A stretch of DNA of 64,000 nucleotides from Thalassomonas viridans (lineage in GTDB: Bacteria; Pseudomonadota; Gammaproteobacteria; Enterobacterales; Alteromonadaceae), in assembly GCF_000948985.2 (NCBI RefSeq), contig NZ_CP059733.1, positions 1,550,001 through 1,614,000 of the forward strand, written 5' to 3'. Under the pieces are notes generated by a model, which was not told the origin of the DNA, made no database searches, and saw only the letters and a program-made list of their open reading frames with translations. The first letter of the stretch is position 1, and the number at the start of each line of letters is the position of its first letter. Both the position numbers and the translations under genes were made by a program. Positions 48,207 to 57,693 of the stretch are shown here, piece by piece.

Positions 48207-51095
48207 ATGACTACCCAATCCCTGTCCCAGCTGGAACAAAAACAAGATTTTATTCGCCGCCATATCGGCCCGGACGCCGAACAAACCCAGGTAATGCTGA
48301 ATGAAATGGGCGCAGAATCTGTTGACGCCCTGATTGATGAAATTGTACCGCAAAGCATCCGCCTGTCTGGCCTGCCTGCCATCAATGAAAGCAAAACCGA
48401 AGTAGAGGCGCTGGCAGACTTAAAAGCCGTGGCAGAATTAAACCAGGTAAACACCAGCTATATAGGTTTAGGTTATTACGGCACTTTGACCCCGAATGTT
48501 ATCCTGCGCAACGTGCTGGAAAACCCGGGTTGGTATACCGCTTATACCCCTTACCAGCCGGAAATTGCCCAGGGCCGTTTGGAGTCGTTATTAAACTTCC
48601 AGCAAATGTGTTTGGACCTGACCGGTTTGGATTTAGCAAGTGCTTCCTTACTTGACGAAGCCACCGCAGCCGCCGAAGCCATGGCGCTGGCCAAGCGGGT
48701 GTCAAAAAACAAAAAATCCAACCTGTTCTTCATTGCCGATGACGTTTACCCGCAAACCATAGACGTAGTGAAAACCCGCGCCGACATGTTCGGTTTCGAC
48801 GTGGTTGTGGCTGCGGCAGAAGAGGTGGTAAACCACGACGTATTCGGCGCCTTGCTGCAATACCCAACCGCCAGCGGTGAAGTAAAAGACATCAGCGACT
48901 TGATTGCCAAGGTGCACGAGAAAAAAGGCATAGTAGCCGTTGCCGCCGACATCATGAGTTTGGTGCTGCTGAAAGCGCCGGGCGAGTTGGGCGCAGATGC
49001 CGTAATAGGTTCAACCCAGCGCTTTGGTGTGCCTATGGGCTACGGCGGACCACACGCCGCCTTCTTCACCACCTCTGACAAGTACAAGCGTTCACTGCCG
49101 GGCCGTATTATCGGCGTATCTAAAGATACTCGCGGCAATGCTGCCCTGCGTATGGCAATGCAAACCCGCGAGCAGCACATTCGCCGCGAAAAAGCCAATT
49201 CCAACATTTGTACCGCCCAGGTATTGTTAGCCAATATGGCCGCCTTCTACGCGGTATATCACGGCCCTAAAGGCTTAAAAGTGATTGCCGAGCGTATTCA
49301 CCGCTTCGCCGACATCCTGGCGGCAGGTACAAGCAGCAAAGGCTTAACGCCGCTGCACAGCACTTACTTCGATACCGTTAGTTTTGACCTGGGTGCAGAC
49401 AAAGACGCTGTGGTTAAGCGTGCCCTGGACAACAAAGTAAACCTGCGCACCGACGTTGACGGCCAGGTAAGCATCTCGGTGGATGAAACCACTACCCGTG
49501 ATGACATCAACACCTTATTCGATATTTTACTGGGCGAAGGCCACGGTTTAGACATTGCCGCCTTAGACAGCGAAATCACCGCTAACGGCAGCCAGTCAAT
49601 CCCGGCATCCCTGGTGCGTGAGTCGGCGATTTTGACCCATCCGGTATTTAACAGCTACCACTCGGAAACCGAGATGTTACGTTACATCAAAAAGCTGGAA
49701 AACAAAGATTTGGCGTTGAACCACTCCATGATTTCACTGGGCTCCTGTACCATGAAATTAAACGCCACCGCGCAGATGATCCCGGTTTCCTGGCCTGAAT
49801 TTGCTAACATGCACCCGTTTGCCCCGAAAGATCAGGCAAAAGGCTACAAGCATATGATCGACGAGCTGGGCGACTGGCTGGTAGAGCTGACCGGTTACGA
49901 CAATATCTCGATGCAGCCGAACTCGGGCGCACAAGGGGAATATGCCGGCCTGGTAGCCATTGCTAAATACCACGAAAGCCGCGGCGAAGGCCACAGAAAC
50001 ATCTGTTTGATCCCGTCTTCCGCCCACGGCACCAACCCGGCTTCGGCACAAATGGTTGGCATGAAAGTGGTTGTGGTTGACTGCGACAAGCAAGGCAACG
50101 TTGACATGGACGACCTGCGCGCCAAAGCAAGCGAAATGGCGGACAGCCTGTCTTGTATCATGATCACCTACCCGTCAACCCACGGCGTATACGAAACCAC
50201 TATCGCCGAAATTTGTGACGTGATCCATGAGCACGGCGGCCAGGTATACCTTGACGGCGCCAACATGAACGCCCAGGTAGGCTTAACCTCTCCGGGCCAC
50301 ATAGGTGCGGACGTATCTCACCTGAACCTGCACAAAACCTTCGCTATTCCTCATGGCGGCGGCGGACCGGGTATGGGGCCGATCGGCGTGAAAAAACACC
50401 TGGCGCCTTTCCTGCCGGATCACGCCCTGGTAAATGTGGACGAAAGCACTAAAGGCAACGGCGCGGTTTCTGCAGCACCATACGGCAGTGCCGGTATTTT
50501 ATGTATCTCGTACCTGTACATCGCCTTATTAGGTAAGCAAGGGGTAACAGACTCGACCAAATACGCCATTACCAATGCGAACTACTTAGCGCACAAGCTG
50601 AGCCAGCATTACCCGATTTTATACACGGGAGCCAATGGCCGTGTGGCGCACGAATGTATCGTTGACCTTCGCCCAATCAAAGAAGCTTCCGGCATCACCG
50701 AAATGGACGTTGCCAAGCGTTTGATGGATTATGGTTTCCACGCACCGACCATGTCGTTCCCGGTAGCTGGCACGCTAATGATAGAGCCGACAGAGTCAGA
50801 AGCTAAACCTGAGCTGGACCGCTTTATCGAAGCCATGACCTGCATCCGCGATGAAATTCGCAAGGTAGAAGCCGGTGAGTGGACTTTAGAAGACAACCCA
50901 CTGCACAACGCGCCGCATACCCTGGCGGATATTACCGATACCTGGGAGCGCGGTTATTCTGTTGCCCAGGCGGTATTTCCGGTGCCGGCTGCGGCGGCAA
51001 ATAAATTCTGGCCGACGGTTAACCGCATTGATGACGTGTTTGGTGACCGTAACCTGATTTGTTCTTGTCCTGCAGTTGAGACTTATAAGGATTAA
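48207..51095 (+). CDS. gcvP: Glycine dehydrogenase (decarboxylating), P protein
   Basis: PLP enzyme that decarboxylates glycine and loads the aminomethyl group on H protein. About 962 residues, the single-chain form with both homologous halves. The PLP lysine is in the second half, in [23 protein letters not shown]. The first half has the degenerate copy with [21 protein letters not shown] at 48207 gives [15 protein letters not shown] at 48198 is in frame but less likely. Last gene of gcvTHP, closed by a terminator. Confidence 0.97.
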   Translation: MTTQSLSQLEQKQDFIRRHIGPDAEQTQVMLNEMGAESVDALIDEIVPQSIRLSGLPAINESKTEVEALADLKAVAELNQVNTSYIGLGYYGTLTPNVILRNVLENPGWYTAYTPYQPEIAQGRLESLLNFQQMCLDLTGLDLASASLLDEATAAAEAMALAKRVSKNKKSNLFFIADDVYPQTIDVVKTRADMFGFDVVVAAAEEVVNHDVFGALLQYPTASGEVKDISDLIAKVHEKKGIVAVAADIMSLVLLKAPGELGADAVIGSTQRFGVPMGYGGPHAAFFTTSDKYKRSLPGRIIGVSKDTRGNAALRMAMQTREQHIRREKANSNICTAQVLLANMAAFYAVYHGPKGLKVIAERIHRFADILAAGTSSKGLTPLHSTYFDTVSFDLGADKDAVVKRALDNKVNLRTDVDGQVSISVDETTTRDDINTLFDILLGEGHGLDIAALDSEITANGSQSIPASLVRESAILTHPVFNSYHSETEMLRYIKKLENKDLALNHSMISLGSCTMKLNATAQMIPVSWPEFANMHPFAPKDQAKGYKHMIDELGDWLVELTGYDNISMQPNSGAQGEYAGLVAIAKYHESRGEGHRNICLIPSSAHGTNPASAQMVGMKVVVVDCDKQGNVDMDDLRAKASEMADSLSCIMITYPSTHGVYETTIAEICDVIHEHGGQVYLDGANMNAQVGLTSPGHIGADVSHLNLHKTFAIPHGGGGPGMGPIGVKKHLAPFLPDHALVNVDESTKGNGAVSAAPYGSAGILCISYLYIALLGKQGVTDSTKYAITNANYLAHKLSQHYPILYTGANGRVAHECIVDLRPIKEASGITEMDVAKRLMDYGFHAPTMSFPVAGTLMIEPTESEAKPELDRFIEAMTCIRDEIRKVEAGEWTLEDNPLHNAPHTLADITDTWERGYSVAQAVFPVPAAAANKFWPTVNRIDDVFGDRNLICSCPAVETYKD

Positions 51096-51154
51096 TTGGT
51101 TTTTGTCAGTCGGGAAATAAGTTTGTGACTGACTTCTAGAAAACACGCGACGTT

Positions 51155-51186
51155 AAAAAGCGAACCTATCGGTTCGCTTTTTTGGT
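51155..51186. terminator. Bidirectional terminator between gcvP and the membrane-protein gene
   Basis: AAAAAGCGAACC/GGTTCGCTTTTTT with a TATC loop. T-tracts on both strands suit the convergent genes. Confidence 0.9.
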
Positions 51187-51309
51187 TCGATAGTCAGTAA
51201 GTACTTATTTAACTTAGTGAAATCTAAATACAAGGTGCGATCAAAACGACCGCATTCTGAACAAGTTAACTTGGAAAAGCGTAAATCCAAATATTGCTAC
51301 GAGTTAACG

Positions 51310-52617
51310 TCAGCGCTTCCAGCGTTCTGGATTTTTCAGTAACATGTACTCCTCCAGAGTTAACAAGCCCCCTAAAGGAAGCCCGAAATCATCACGCCAT
51401 TTGTCAAGAGCAGCCCGAGTTGCCATGGACATAATACCGGTAACCTCATCCCCGCTTAATCCTAATATTTCTTGTATCTCAGATATTTTTTTAGTATCTA
51501 AATGGTCTTCAAATGAACCACTAGATGACCCCCCCTCAAGAGAGGGGCTAGGGCTTGGCTGGTTTGCAGCTGCACCTGCGGCGGGTGCGTCTTTGGGATT
51601 ACTGTCGCCCGGTCGGATTGATGAGCGAACTGATATCATCAACTTCAGAAAATTCAACCAAAAGCTAGTACCTAATGAAACTGCAACACCTGTAAATAGG
51701 CAGCCTATCACCCAAAATAAAGTATTACCTTCTTTCTTGCTACCTGGAGCTTCTTTGTTATCTTTTTCAACTTTTTGCGTAGATAGCCTTTCGAGTATAT
51801 CCGCCATGTTGTTATTCAGATCCCGCACAGCCACATTGCTGCCAAAATCTGCCAAATCGTTATTAAATGTTTGAATACTCTTGGATAGGTCTGCCAAATA
51901 TTCTTTGGTTACGTCTGGTGCATCACTCTGAATATTAGCAACTTGGCTGGTTGCTTCAGCCACCAGGGCACTGCGTAATGCCCCGTCGTTTGCAAGCCTG
52001 TTGGCATATTCAATGGTGCTTACATCCATGCTAAGCGCCAAAACAGTACCAATAATGAGTAAAGGCAACTGGGTTTGCCTTTTAAAAGAGCCTGATGCCC
52101 GTTCCATCGCATCGTCATACCAGATGGCGATGTTCTGTCTAAACTCGCTAATTGAGTCGCTTTTGTTTAGCAGTGGTGCTAACACAGATTTGATAGTTTC
52201 TTCGGGGGGGAGTTGGCGTACCATTTCGCCATATCCAAGCATAGATGGTTGATGGGGATATCTTTCTCGTAGAATTGCCAACAATACATCGGTGAAGTCT
52301 TGCGGTTGTATGTATGCGGGGCCCCAAGCCGCAATTTTGAATCTGCCTCCGCTGTCGATCCGAGCAGATTTTTTAGCTATTAAAGGGTGGGCAAAGATCT
52401 CCTTGGTCAACTCCCCTATGTGTACCTGCCCATTAACTCTTTCATCAACCAGTTGAGCCACCGCTTTTTGTAGAAATCTTGCGCGTTCGCGGGTCACGCT
52501 ATAAAAAGACTCCAACAAATAGCTAGCGATAACACTCAAACTAAAAAAGATAAACGCCAGCCCAATGATGACATCAATAAGGCCGATGCCAAACGCCAAT
52601 TGTGTTTCCCCATTCAT
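51310..52617 (-). CDS. Three-helix membrane protein with C-terminal PG-binding-like repeat
   Basis: 435 residues. Three hydrophobic helices: about 8-36, 184-200 and 299-328. Between the first two are motifs that I recall from a widespread unnamed bacterial membrane-protein family: IFAHPLIAKK near 74, AYIQPQDFTDVLLAIL near 101 and WYDDAMERASGSFKR at 166-180. A Pro/Ser-rich linker (340-370) leads to residues 379-427, whose spacing (IQEILGL...GDEVTGIMSMATRAALDKW...GLP-LGGLLTLEEY) resembles a peptidoglycan-binding-1 repeat. The ATG overlaps the stop of the lipoprotein gene (ATGA) with GGAGG upstream, so the two are coupled. Last gene of the three-gene cassette. Function unknown. Confidence 0.75.
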   Translation of the reverse strand: MNGETQLAFGIGLIDVIIGLAFIFFSLSVIASYLLESFYSVTRERARFLQKAVAQLVDERVNGQVHIGELTKEIFAHPLIAKKSARIDSGGRFKIAAWGPAYIQPQDFTDVLLAILRERYPHQPSMLGYGEMVRQLPPEETIKSVLAPLLNKSDSISEFRQNIAIWYDDAMERASGSFKRQTQLPLLIIGTVLALSMDVSTIEYANRLANDGALRSALVAEATSQVANIQSDAPDVTKEYLADLSKSIQTFNNDLADFGSNVAVRDLNNNMADILERLSTQKVEKDNKEAPGSKKEGNTLFWVIGCLFTGVAVSLGTSFWLNFLKLMISVRSSIRPGDSNPKDAPAAGAAANQPSPSPSLEGGSSSGSFEDHLDTKKISEIQEILGLSGDEVTGIMSMATRAALDKWRDDFGLPLGGLLTLEEYMLLKNPERWKR

Positions 52618-54596
52618 CTGGCACCTCCTGGCGCTTGCAACGCAAACAGTACGGGTGCGATTTCTATGAGGGCATAAAGACTACTTTTTGCGGTTATTTT
52701 TCCCTTTAGGTCAGTAAATGAGGAGTTATCAAGTGCCTGGGTATCTTGATCTGTCCAGGGCGTATCTGCCTTAAAGGACGTTTCGTTTAGTTTGTTGTGT
52801 AGGTATTTTTTGAAGCGTTTGAAATACAGTTTTTCTAACATGATGCGTATATCCGCGGCAGGGCTTGCAGCAGTGATGGTACCAGCTAGCTGGCCATTTA
52901 GATAATCAACTTCTGCTTGTCCCACAGGCTCCTGGCTTATTTTATCAACCGCTTTATCTTCCTTGAGCATTCTTGCGTGGAGTAATAACAAACCGGACTC
53001 ATTTAGTGCTTCTGGCGGAATTAAAAAGGGCAGGTTAGAATTAATTTTGTTGGAAAGCTGCTCAAGCACCGTATTCTCGCATTTGAGCTCTGGCAAAGCT
53101 TCGGACGGTTGCATCAACAGTAGGAGTTTTCGAACTCCTTTGAGCGTATTGTCCCCGCATTTTCCATCTAGGTTTTTTTTGTCTGGAGCCTCGAATAAAT
53201 TAAAACGTTGCAGCGATAGTTGAATATTACAAATATCTAGTTCTTTGTTTTCCGGCTTTTCACAAAATTGTTTATCTTTTCCTGTGGGCTGGTTTTGAGT
53301 TTGGCTAGGCTGTTCAATCACCTTAACAGTTACATCTTGTTTTTGTTCTTTGTCATCAGAGACAGAAATAAAGTAGCTACCTGGTTGCAGCTCGGCACCT
53401 GATGCTTTAACGGTTACGCGGGCACCAAAATGTTCAGATTGTTGCACTGAGATTCCTGGAATAGCATGTATGATAGAATATTTTTTGTTGCCACCCGCGA
53501 TGGTAAAGGTTTCAACGAAATCTACTCCTTTAACAAACACGATTTCAGATTTGGAAACACTAAGCGGCCTCACTACGTCAACGCCGCAACTTTTCAGTTT
53601 TTCATCTGAGTGATTGTGAGTTACACCCGAAATCACGGATTCTAATTGAAAAGCGGCACTGTTGAGCCCAGCTAAGGCAACCTTTAACTGAGTGAGCGTA
53701 CGTAAAATATTTTCTGGATGTATTGCTTCTTGGCCTTTTTCTTTGTCGCTTAGATAGCCCTCACCTTCAGCTACAACTGCATCAATCGCAGTGAATAGTG
53801 ATTGCCCTGGAATTTCTATAAAGCCTCCTGCTTGAACCACTAAGCCTTTTATCGCCTCGCGCAAACTGGTTATATCACGCTCACCTTCAATTAACCCCAG
53901 CAGTACTTTGTTGTTTATGTCATCAACTGTTACCTGTAGGTTACTGCCTGCTGATTGCACTTTCCTTTGCAAAATGTCGCCATTTTTATATGTCTTTTGT
54001 GCCGCTGTAATTTGTCCTTTTGCATCGGTAAGATTTTTCTCAATTAACAAGTTCAAGGAAGAGTCGAGATTACTTTGCTGCAATAAGATGGTCTGTTCGT
54101 ACAGAGTCTGCACTTTGATAAGCTCTGTGAATAAGGTAGCTTTATAGTTGGAAATATCCGCAACTTGTACGCTTTGCAATGGGACCACAGCTTCCACTGC
54201 ACAAGTAAGCGCCCTTGCGCCCAAGGCATATAGCTTGGTTCGGTCGCCATCAGACAACCATTGGGCGGCACTCAACCCGGTTACTCCAAGAATAGAACCA
54301 ATTGTTATTAAGTCGTCTGAACGGTCAATGATGGTGTCAGCACCAATAGCACCGGCTAAAACCATTGTCGCTATACCTAGTTCACTTAAATCTCTGTTTT
54401 CGGCTTGGATCTTTTTAATGTAATCCATCCTGACTGCTCGGGCATAACCAACCGCTTGCGGCAAGGTTATTGAGTCAGTAGGCAGTGCCGAGTAATCATC
54501 GTAGTATTTGGCAAGAGGTTCATAGGGGTCAACCATGGCACAGCTGGACAACCCCGCGCAGACTAGACAAATGATTATTTTTCGGCACAGTTTCAT
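52614..54596 (-). CDS. Large lipoprotein with Ig-like and PG-binding-like regions
   Basis: 660 residues. The signal peptide ends in the lipobox LSSC (Cys19), so it is lipid-anchored, and Ala then Met follow the Cys. Residues about 40-330 are helical with alternating charged stretches. About 345-430 reads as an Ig-like beta domain (SKSEIVFVKGVDFVETFTIAGG...PGSYFISVSDDKEQKQDVTVKVIE). About 455-490 (ICNIQLSLQRFNL...LDGKCGDNTLKGVRKLL) has the spacing of a peptidoglycan-binding-1 repeat, with four Cys nearby. AAGGAGT precedes the ATG. It is 11 bases after the zincin gene and coupled to the membrane-protein gene. Function unknown. Confidence 0.75.
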   Translation of the reverse strand: MKLCRKIIICLVCAGLSSCAMVDPYEPLAKYYDDYSALPTDSITLPQAVGYARAVRMDYIKKIQAENRDLSELGIATMVLAGAIGADTIIDRSDDLITIGSILGVTGLSAAQWLSDGDRTKLYALGARALTCAVEAVVPLQSVQVADISNYKATLFTELIKVQTLYEQTILLQQSNLDSSLNLLIEKNLTDAKGQITAAQKTYKNGDILQRKVQSAGSNLQVTVDDINNKVLLGLIEGERDITSLREAIKGLVVQAGGFIEIPGQSLFTAIDAVVAEGEGYLSDKEKGQEAIHPENILRTLTQLKVALAGLNSAAFQLESVISGVTHNHSDEKLKSCGVDVVRPLSVSKSEIVFVKGVDFVETFTIAGGNKKYSIIHAIPGISVQQSEHFGARVTVKASGAELQPGSYFISVSDDKEQKQDVTVKVIEQPSQTQNQPTGKDKQFCEKPENKELDICNIQLSLQRFNLFEAPDKKNLDGKCGDNTLKGVRKLLLLMQPSEALPELKCENTVLEQLSNKINSNLPFLIPPEALNESGLLLLHARMLKEDKAVDKISQEPVGQAEVDYLNGQLAGTITAASPAADIRIMLEKLYFKRFKKYLHNKLNETSFKADTPWTDQDTQALDNSSFTDLKGKITAKSSLYALIEIAPVLFALQAPGGAR

Positions 54597-54607
54597 TCTA
54601 TAACTCC

Positions 54608-55540
54608 TTATCCCATTGATAGTTCGTATGCTTTGTTCATTACCTCATTCGAGTACACATAATTACCGTTTTCAAATGCTACAATTGCGGCAACCATTGA
54701 CATTTGAATTGCTTTATCTTGAATGTTGAGAACATCTGATTTTTTTATTTTCAGCCGGTTTGCACAGAAGTTTGCGTAACCATAGGTGTGGTTGCCGTCA
54801 GATGCGGGCGCCCAGCGGCTAATATAATCAAAAAGCGTTTTGCAACCTCTTGCCTGGTAAGTCCGCAATAGAATAAACATCGCCCGTAGCCCCCATTCTG
54901 GCTCAACGAAAACGCAAAAACGACGCTCTTGTTTTTGTTCCTCGCTCATTTCGGTTCTTTCTGCAAGCCCTTTCCAGCGGTCGCTAGTACGTACTATGTT
55001 GCCTGGGTTGCGGTTTCTAATGCCTCTATACTTGCTGGGAATTGCCTGTTCAGCGTCATTTAAAAAACTAGGATTGCAGTATGTTGTGTGAGCATTGTTG
55101 CCCCAATACCGCATAACGTTCTCGTCATAGGCAGCTATTTCAAAATCAACACCGGCTTCTGGGGGTTTGTGGTGGCCGTCTTTGTGATCGCCCCAATGCA
55201 CAATTTCATGCAAAATAGTAGATTCTACAAAACGTTGTGCATCACTGCGGGCATAATCAGATTCAAATCGCTGGGCAATCTCTTGTTCGATATAAATGTG
55301 ACTCGGTCTAGAGGGATAAAAACGCCCGTTATAACCTTTACCCAGTGACTCAACTAGCAAGAGCGGGCTATCTAATTCCCATCCTACAGCGACTAATGAT
55401 TCGATAACGGAAAAATCACCAAACTTCCTAAATGCTGACCAGGTTTTTTCGTTATTTGTGAGGCGACCAGGTAAATTACTGCGCACAAAAAAAGCAAGCC
55501 TTGGATAAGAAAATATATCTTGAGTTAGCATCCTTGGCAT
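54608..55540 (-). CDS. Zincin metallopeptidase fused to RGIRNxNPGNI domain
   Basis: 310 residues with no signal peptide. Residues about 5-150 end in a zinc-protease site HEIVHWGDH at 111-119 (His111, Glu112, His115) with Glu134 (VDFEIAAYDEN) as a likely third ligand, the arrangement I recall from the Tox-MPTase3 toxin domain. Residues 171-310 start with YRGIRNRNPGNI, followed by WKGLAE, FVEPEWGLRAMFILLRTYQARG, ISRWAP and YANFCANRL, the domain found in phage structural proteins and of unproven activity. ATG at 55540 has GGGG 7 bases upstream. First gene of a cassette with two envelope proteins. Likely a toxin or cargo protein, but this is inference. Confidence 0.8.
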   Translation of the reverse strand: MPRMLTQDIFSYPRLAFFVRSNLPGRLTNNEKTWSAFRKFGDFSVIESLVAVGWELDSPLLLVESLGKGYNGRFYPSRPSHIYIEQEIAQRFESDYARSDAQRFVESTILHEIVHWGDHKDGHHKPPEAGVDFEIAAYDENVMRYWGNNAHTTYCNPSFLNDAEQAIPSKYRGIRNRNPGNIVRTSDRWKGLAERTEMSEEQKQERRFCVFVEPEWGLRAMFILLRTYQARGCKTLFDYISRWAPASDGNHTYGYANFCANRLKIKKSDVLNIQDKAIQMSMVAAIVAFENGNYVYSNEVMNKAYELSMG

Positions 55541-55661
55541 CAACTTGCCCCATAAAAAAGTTGTAAATTAGATATCGAATAATAAAATGCCATTACAAAC
55601 TTCGAAGGGCTGTAAACAAGTTAAATTCAAACTGACCGAGTTTGTCAAGCCGTTTCTTATT

Positions 55662-55861
55662 ATGCAGTGCGAAGCGTATGAGAAATTCAATGTCAAGATA
55701 ATTGCTTGCATTACAGAGCCTGCAACCATCGGCAAAATTTAGATAAACAGGCCTTACCCATCAGTGACAATAAGGAGGGGAACGCCACTAATTCGTGCAT
55801 CATCGGTGAACCATCACTTGACGATTACATCATTCAAGATGATTTCGACTTTGGGGCATAA
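55662..55861 (+). pseudogene. IS91-type transposase C-terminal remnant
   Basis: Two adjoining frames give the tail of a Y2-type (IS91-like) transposase. The first reads CEAYEKFNVKIIACITEPATIGKI and hits a stop (TAG, 55739-55741 region). The second frame continues from LDKQALPISDNKEG to FDFGA and the stop at 55859-55861. The joint needs one base change. The middle and N-terminal parts are absent. The assignment is from remembered family tails and is moderate. Confidence 0.5.
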
Positions 55862-55983
55862 ATACCCGATCCTGAGAAGAACACTATTTCCTGGCAGGGC
55901 AATGTGCGGCCAACGCTCAGTATTTCTGAATCAATGGTCAGGCTCAGCCAGCATAAGAAGGCCGAAAATCTTGATAAATTTTG

Positions 55984-56022
55984 ACAGTGTAGTGGTCTAA
56001 TGAGCCCGGACACTGTTTTAGG
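55984..56022. mobile_element. Insertion-sequence-like end
   Basis: TGTAGTGGTCTAATGAGCCC then GGACACTGTTTTAGG (55988-56022) reads like a terminal inverted repeat of IS3-group elements as I remember them. ACAGTGT (55984-55990) and ACACTGT (56010-56016) form a local inverted repeat. No transposase or second end is found next to it. Confidence 0.3.
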
Positions 56023-56278
56023 TGGTATCAAGGAATTTGGGAAACATTCCCTATGTATTTAGTGACAGTAAGTTATATGCTCTTGACTTTTACTTTCATT
56101 TCTATGTTTAATCGTGCTGCCTTTGACGCCGCATGCTATCTAAAACAGCGATTTGGAATTCGTATTGTGCCATAGTTGGCAGCTAACAAGTGACTATGGT
56201 GTCAATTTCTAATTCTTAGCTCATTTTAGGCATACAGGGACGGGCCAATACGGCAAGAAATCGCCCGCCCTTTTACTT
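56023..56278. other. Gene-free stretch
   Basis: With 55862-55983 this makes a gap of about 415 bases in which I find no gene beyond the IS-like end. A 14-mer TGACGCCGCATGCT here (56124-56137) recurs at 62241-62254 in the dmeF-mscS gap. Confidence 0.35.
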
Positions 56279-56572
56279 TTACTCGTCCTCGCTATTCAGG
56301 TTCGGTTTAAGGGCCCGCAGGCCCTGGTGGATCTCGTCGATTTGATCCCGGTAGGTTCTGATTTGTATTTTCAGCTTGTAACAGACATACCATATGCCTT
56401 CACTGGTTTCCGGCGTAATGCAAGCGGGGTCGCGCGCCACCGCGGCGAAAGCATCACAGAGGAAGGAGCATTCGTCACTGAATTTGTTAAAGTCATCGCA
56501 CAGTTCCAGGCTTTCGCTTGCCAGTTGAGATCTTTTGGCTTCAAACTCCCGGAGGGTTGTTGATTCAGACAT
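56279..56572 (-). CDS. Small helical protein, 97 aa
   Basis: Not recognised. Predominantly helical and acidic, with four Cys (three in ELCDDFNKFSDECSFLCDAF near residues 24-43, one in YVCYKLKIQ near 64) and no signal. The ATG at 56572 has GGGAGG 8 bases upstream, and that Shine-Dalgarno lies inside the last codons of the 78-residue gene, with which it overlaps by 8 bases. The two are almost certainly translated together. Faint resemblance to small helical DUF3077-type proteins only. Confidence 0.65.
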   Translation of the reverse strand: MSESTTLREFEAKRSQLASESLELCDDFNKFSDECSFLCDAFAAVARDPACITPETSEGIWYVCYKLKIQIRTYRDQIDEIHQGLRALKPNLNSEDE

Positions 56573-56801
56573 GACACCGGCCTCCCATGTTAGTTGAGTC
56601 ATTTAAGCTGGTTAACAACGCACAGCCGCAGGAAAAAGTGCTGCCGGTGGTGTTGGCGGCATTAGCTGCCGGCGGGTGCTGATGTTTAGGAGTGAGCTTA
56701 GGAATGAGTTCAGGAATGAACCCAGGTAGCGGGACAGGTATATTTTCTGTTAAAGAAACTTTAACCGAGTGAAACTCTGGCATATCATTAGGTTTAGCCA
56801 T
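56565..56801 (-). CDS. Small protein with Ser/Thr/Cys/Gly-rich tail, possible peptide precursor
   Basis: 78 residues. The front half is Pro-rich (ENIPVPLPGFIPELIPKLTPK). The last 25-30 residues are rich in Thr, Ser, Cys, Gly and Asn (NTTGSTFSCGCALLTS, NMGGRC). Such a leader-plus-core layout is seen in ribosomally made modified peptides, but no modification enzyme lies within this window and three Cys are too few for a firm claim. AGAGGT is 8 bases before the ATG. Its end overlaps and probably drives translation of the 97-residue gene. Hypothetical. Confidence 0.6.
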   Translation of the reverse strand: MAKPNDMPEFHSVKVSLTENIPVPLPGFIPELIPKLTPKHQHPPAANAANTTGSTFSCGCALLTSLNDSTNMGGRCHV

Positions 56802-57486
56802 AATGGATACCTCTTTGGGTTTGTATCTATTTTGGTTAGCTACCTCTGAGTGTCTTCAGCACTTGGGGGTAGCGCCTTGTCGTTTGCTCTTTGCTTGGTC
56901 TTTGTTTGCGGGTAAGAAATACCTCCTTTGCTTATTAATAACCACCTATAGTTTTAGTACAAAATACGGGATAAATCCGGTTTTGCCGGTAATTAATATT
57001 GCTGATATTTTTTAATACTGTACGGATAACTATACAGATAAAAAACATAATGAAAAATAACAGGTTACTTACTTAAAATTAGTTGTTTTTGCTCTATTAA
57101 AACAAGCAAAAGATTACTGGTGGTGGATAATTGAAAACCAGGCGTTAACCGCTAAAGAGGGAAGCTGTACCAGGCGACATTAGATTAATCTTAATTGATG
57201 TCCGCCATTTAAAAAATTACCTGTATTCAGTCTAGTTTTTATAGGAGCCGGTAGTTTTGTTTATGCCGAACAGAATAGGTAAGTCATTATTGTTAAATAC
57301 TTTATTACTTATGAGTGACGTAAAGCATTAATCCTGAGCCGGAAAAGTTTGCTAGCACAAACAAGTTTTGGGCTGCCCACTGTTTTTTACTGTTTTTCTC
57401 AGCGCTTGATAGGGTGGTTTGGCGTAGTAAAACTGCCAAAGCACCTTTACAGGTTACTTTGGCAGGGGGCAAATATTGTCGATCAA
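56802..57486. other. 685-base stretch with no clear gene
   Basis: No convincing coding region on either strand. Minus strand 56922-56929 is a perfect AAAGGAGG with no ATG, GTG or TTG at a useful distance. An open frame after it (ACC at 56913 to TAA at 56836) lacks a start. The rest is AT-rich and probably holds the promoter of the 56801 gene. Confidence 0.4.
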
Positions 57487-57693
57487 TTAACGACTACCGC
57501 CAGTACCGCGACACTCTTCCTCTCTAAGATCGGCTGCAATTCTTTTGCAAAAGCTTTCAGGTGCGCCACTTTCGATACAGTCAGCATACCAGCCATCTAC
57601 CCAGCAGCTATAGCGAGCCTGAGATGCCGTGCTAAAAACGAAAGCTGAAGTCATAGCAGAAACAAGTGTTAAAAGTTTTAATTTAGATTTCAT
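57487..57693 (-). CDS. Secreted four-cysteine small peptide
   Basis: 68 residues. Clear signal peptide (KLKLLTLVSAMTSAFVFSTASQA), cleaved before RYSCWVDG. The mature part is about 42 residues with four Cys (YSCW, ADCIE, SFCKR, EECRG), enough for two disulfides, and ends in GTGGSR. AGGA lies 9 bases before the ATG. It could be a bacteriocin-like, antimicrobial or structural peptide. No immunity or export gene is adjacent. Confidence 0.7.
   Translation of the reverse strand: MKSKLKLLTLVSAMTSAFVFSTASQARYSCWVDGWYADCIESGAPESFCKRIAADLREEECRGTGGSR

Noticed and set aside
56803..57015. 70-codon plus-strand frame
   Set aside because: No ribosome-binding site, odd composition and no recognisable family.
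57349..57648. 99-codon plus-strand frame
   Set aside because: It is antisense to the secreted four-cysteine peptide gene, whose signal peptide and ribosome site are convincing.
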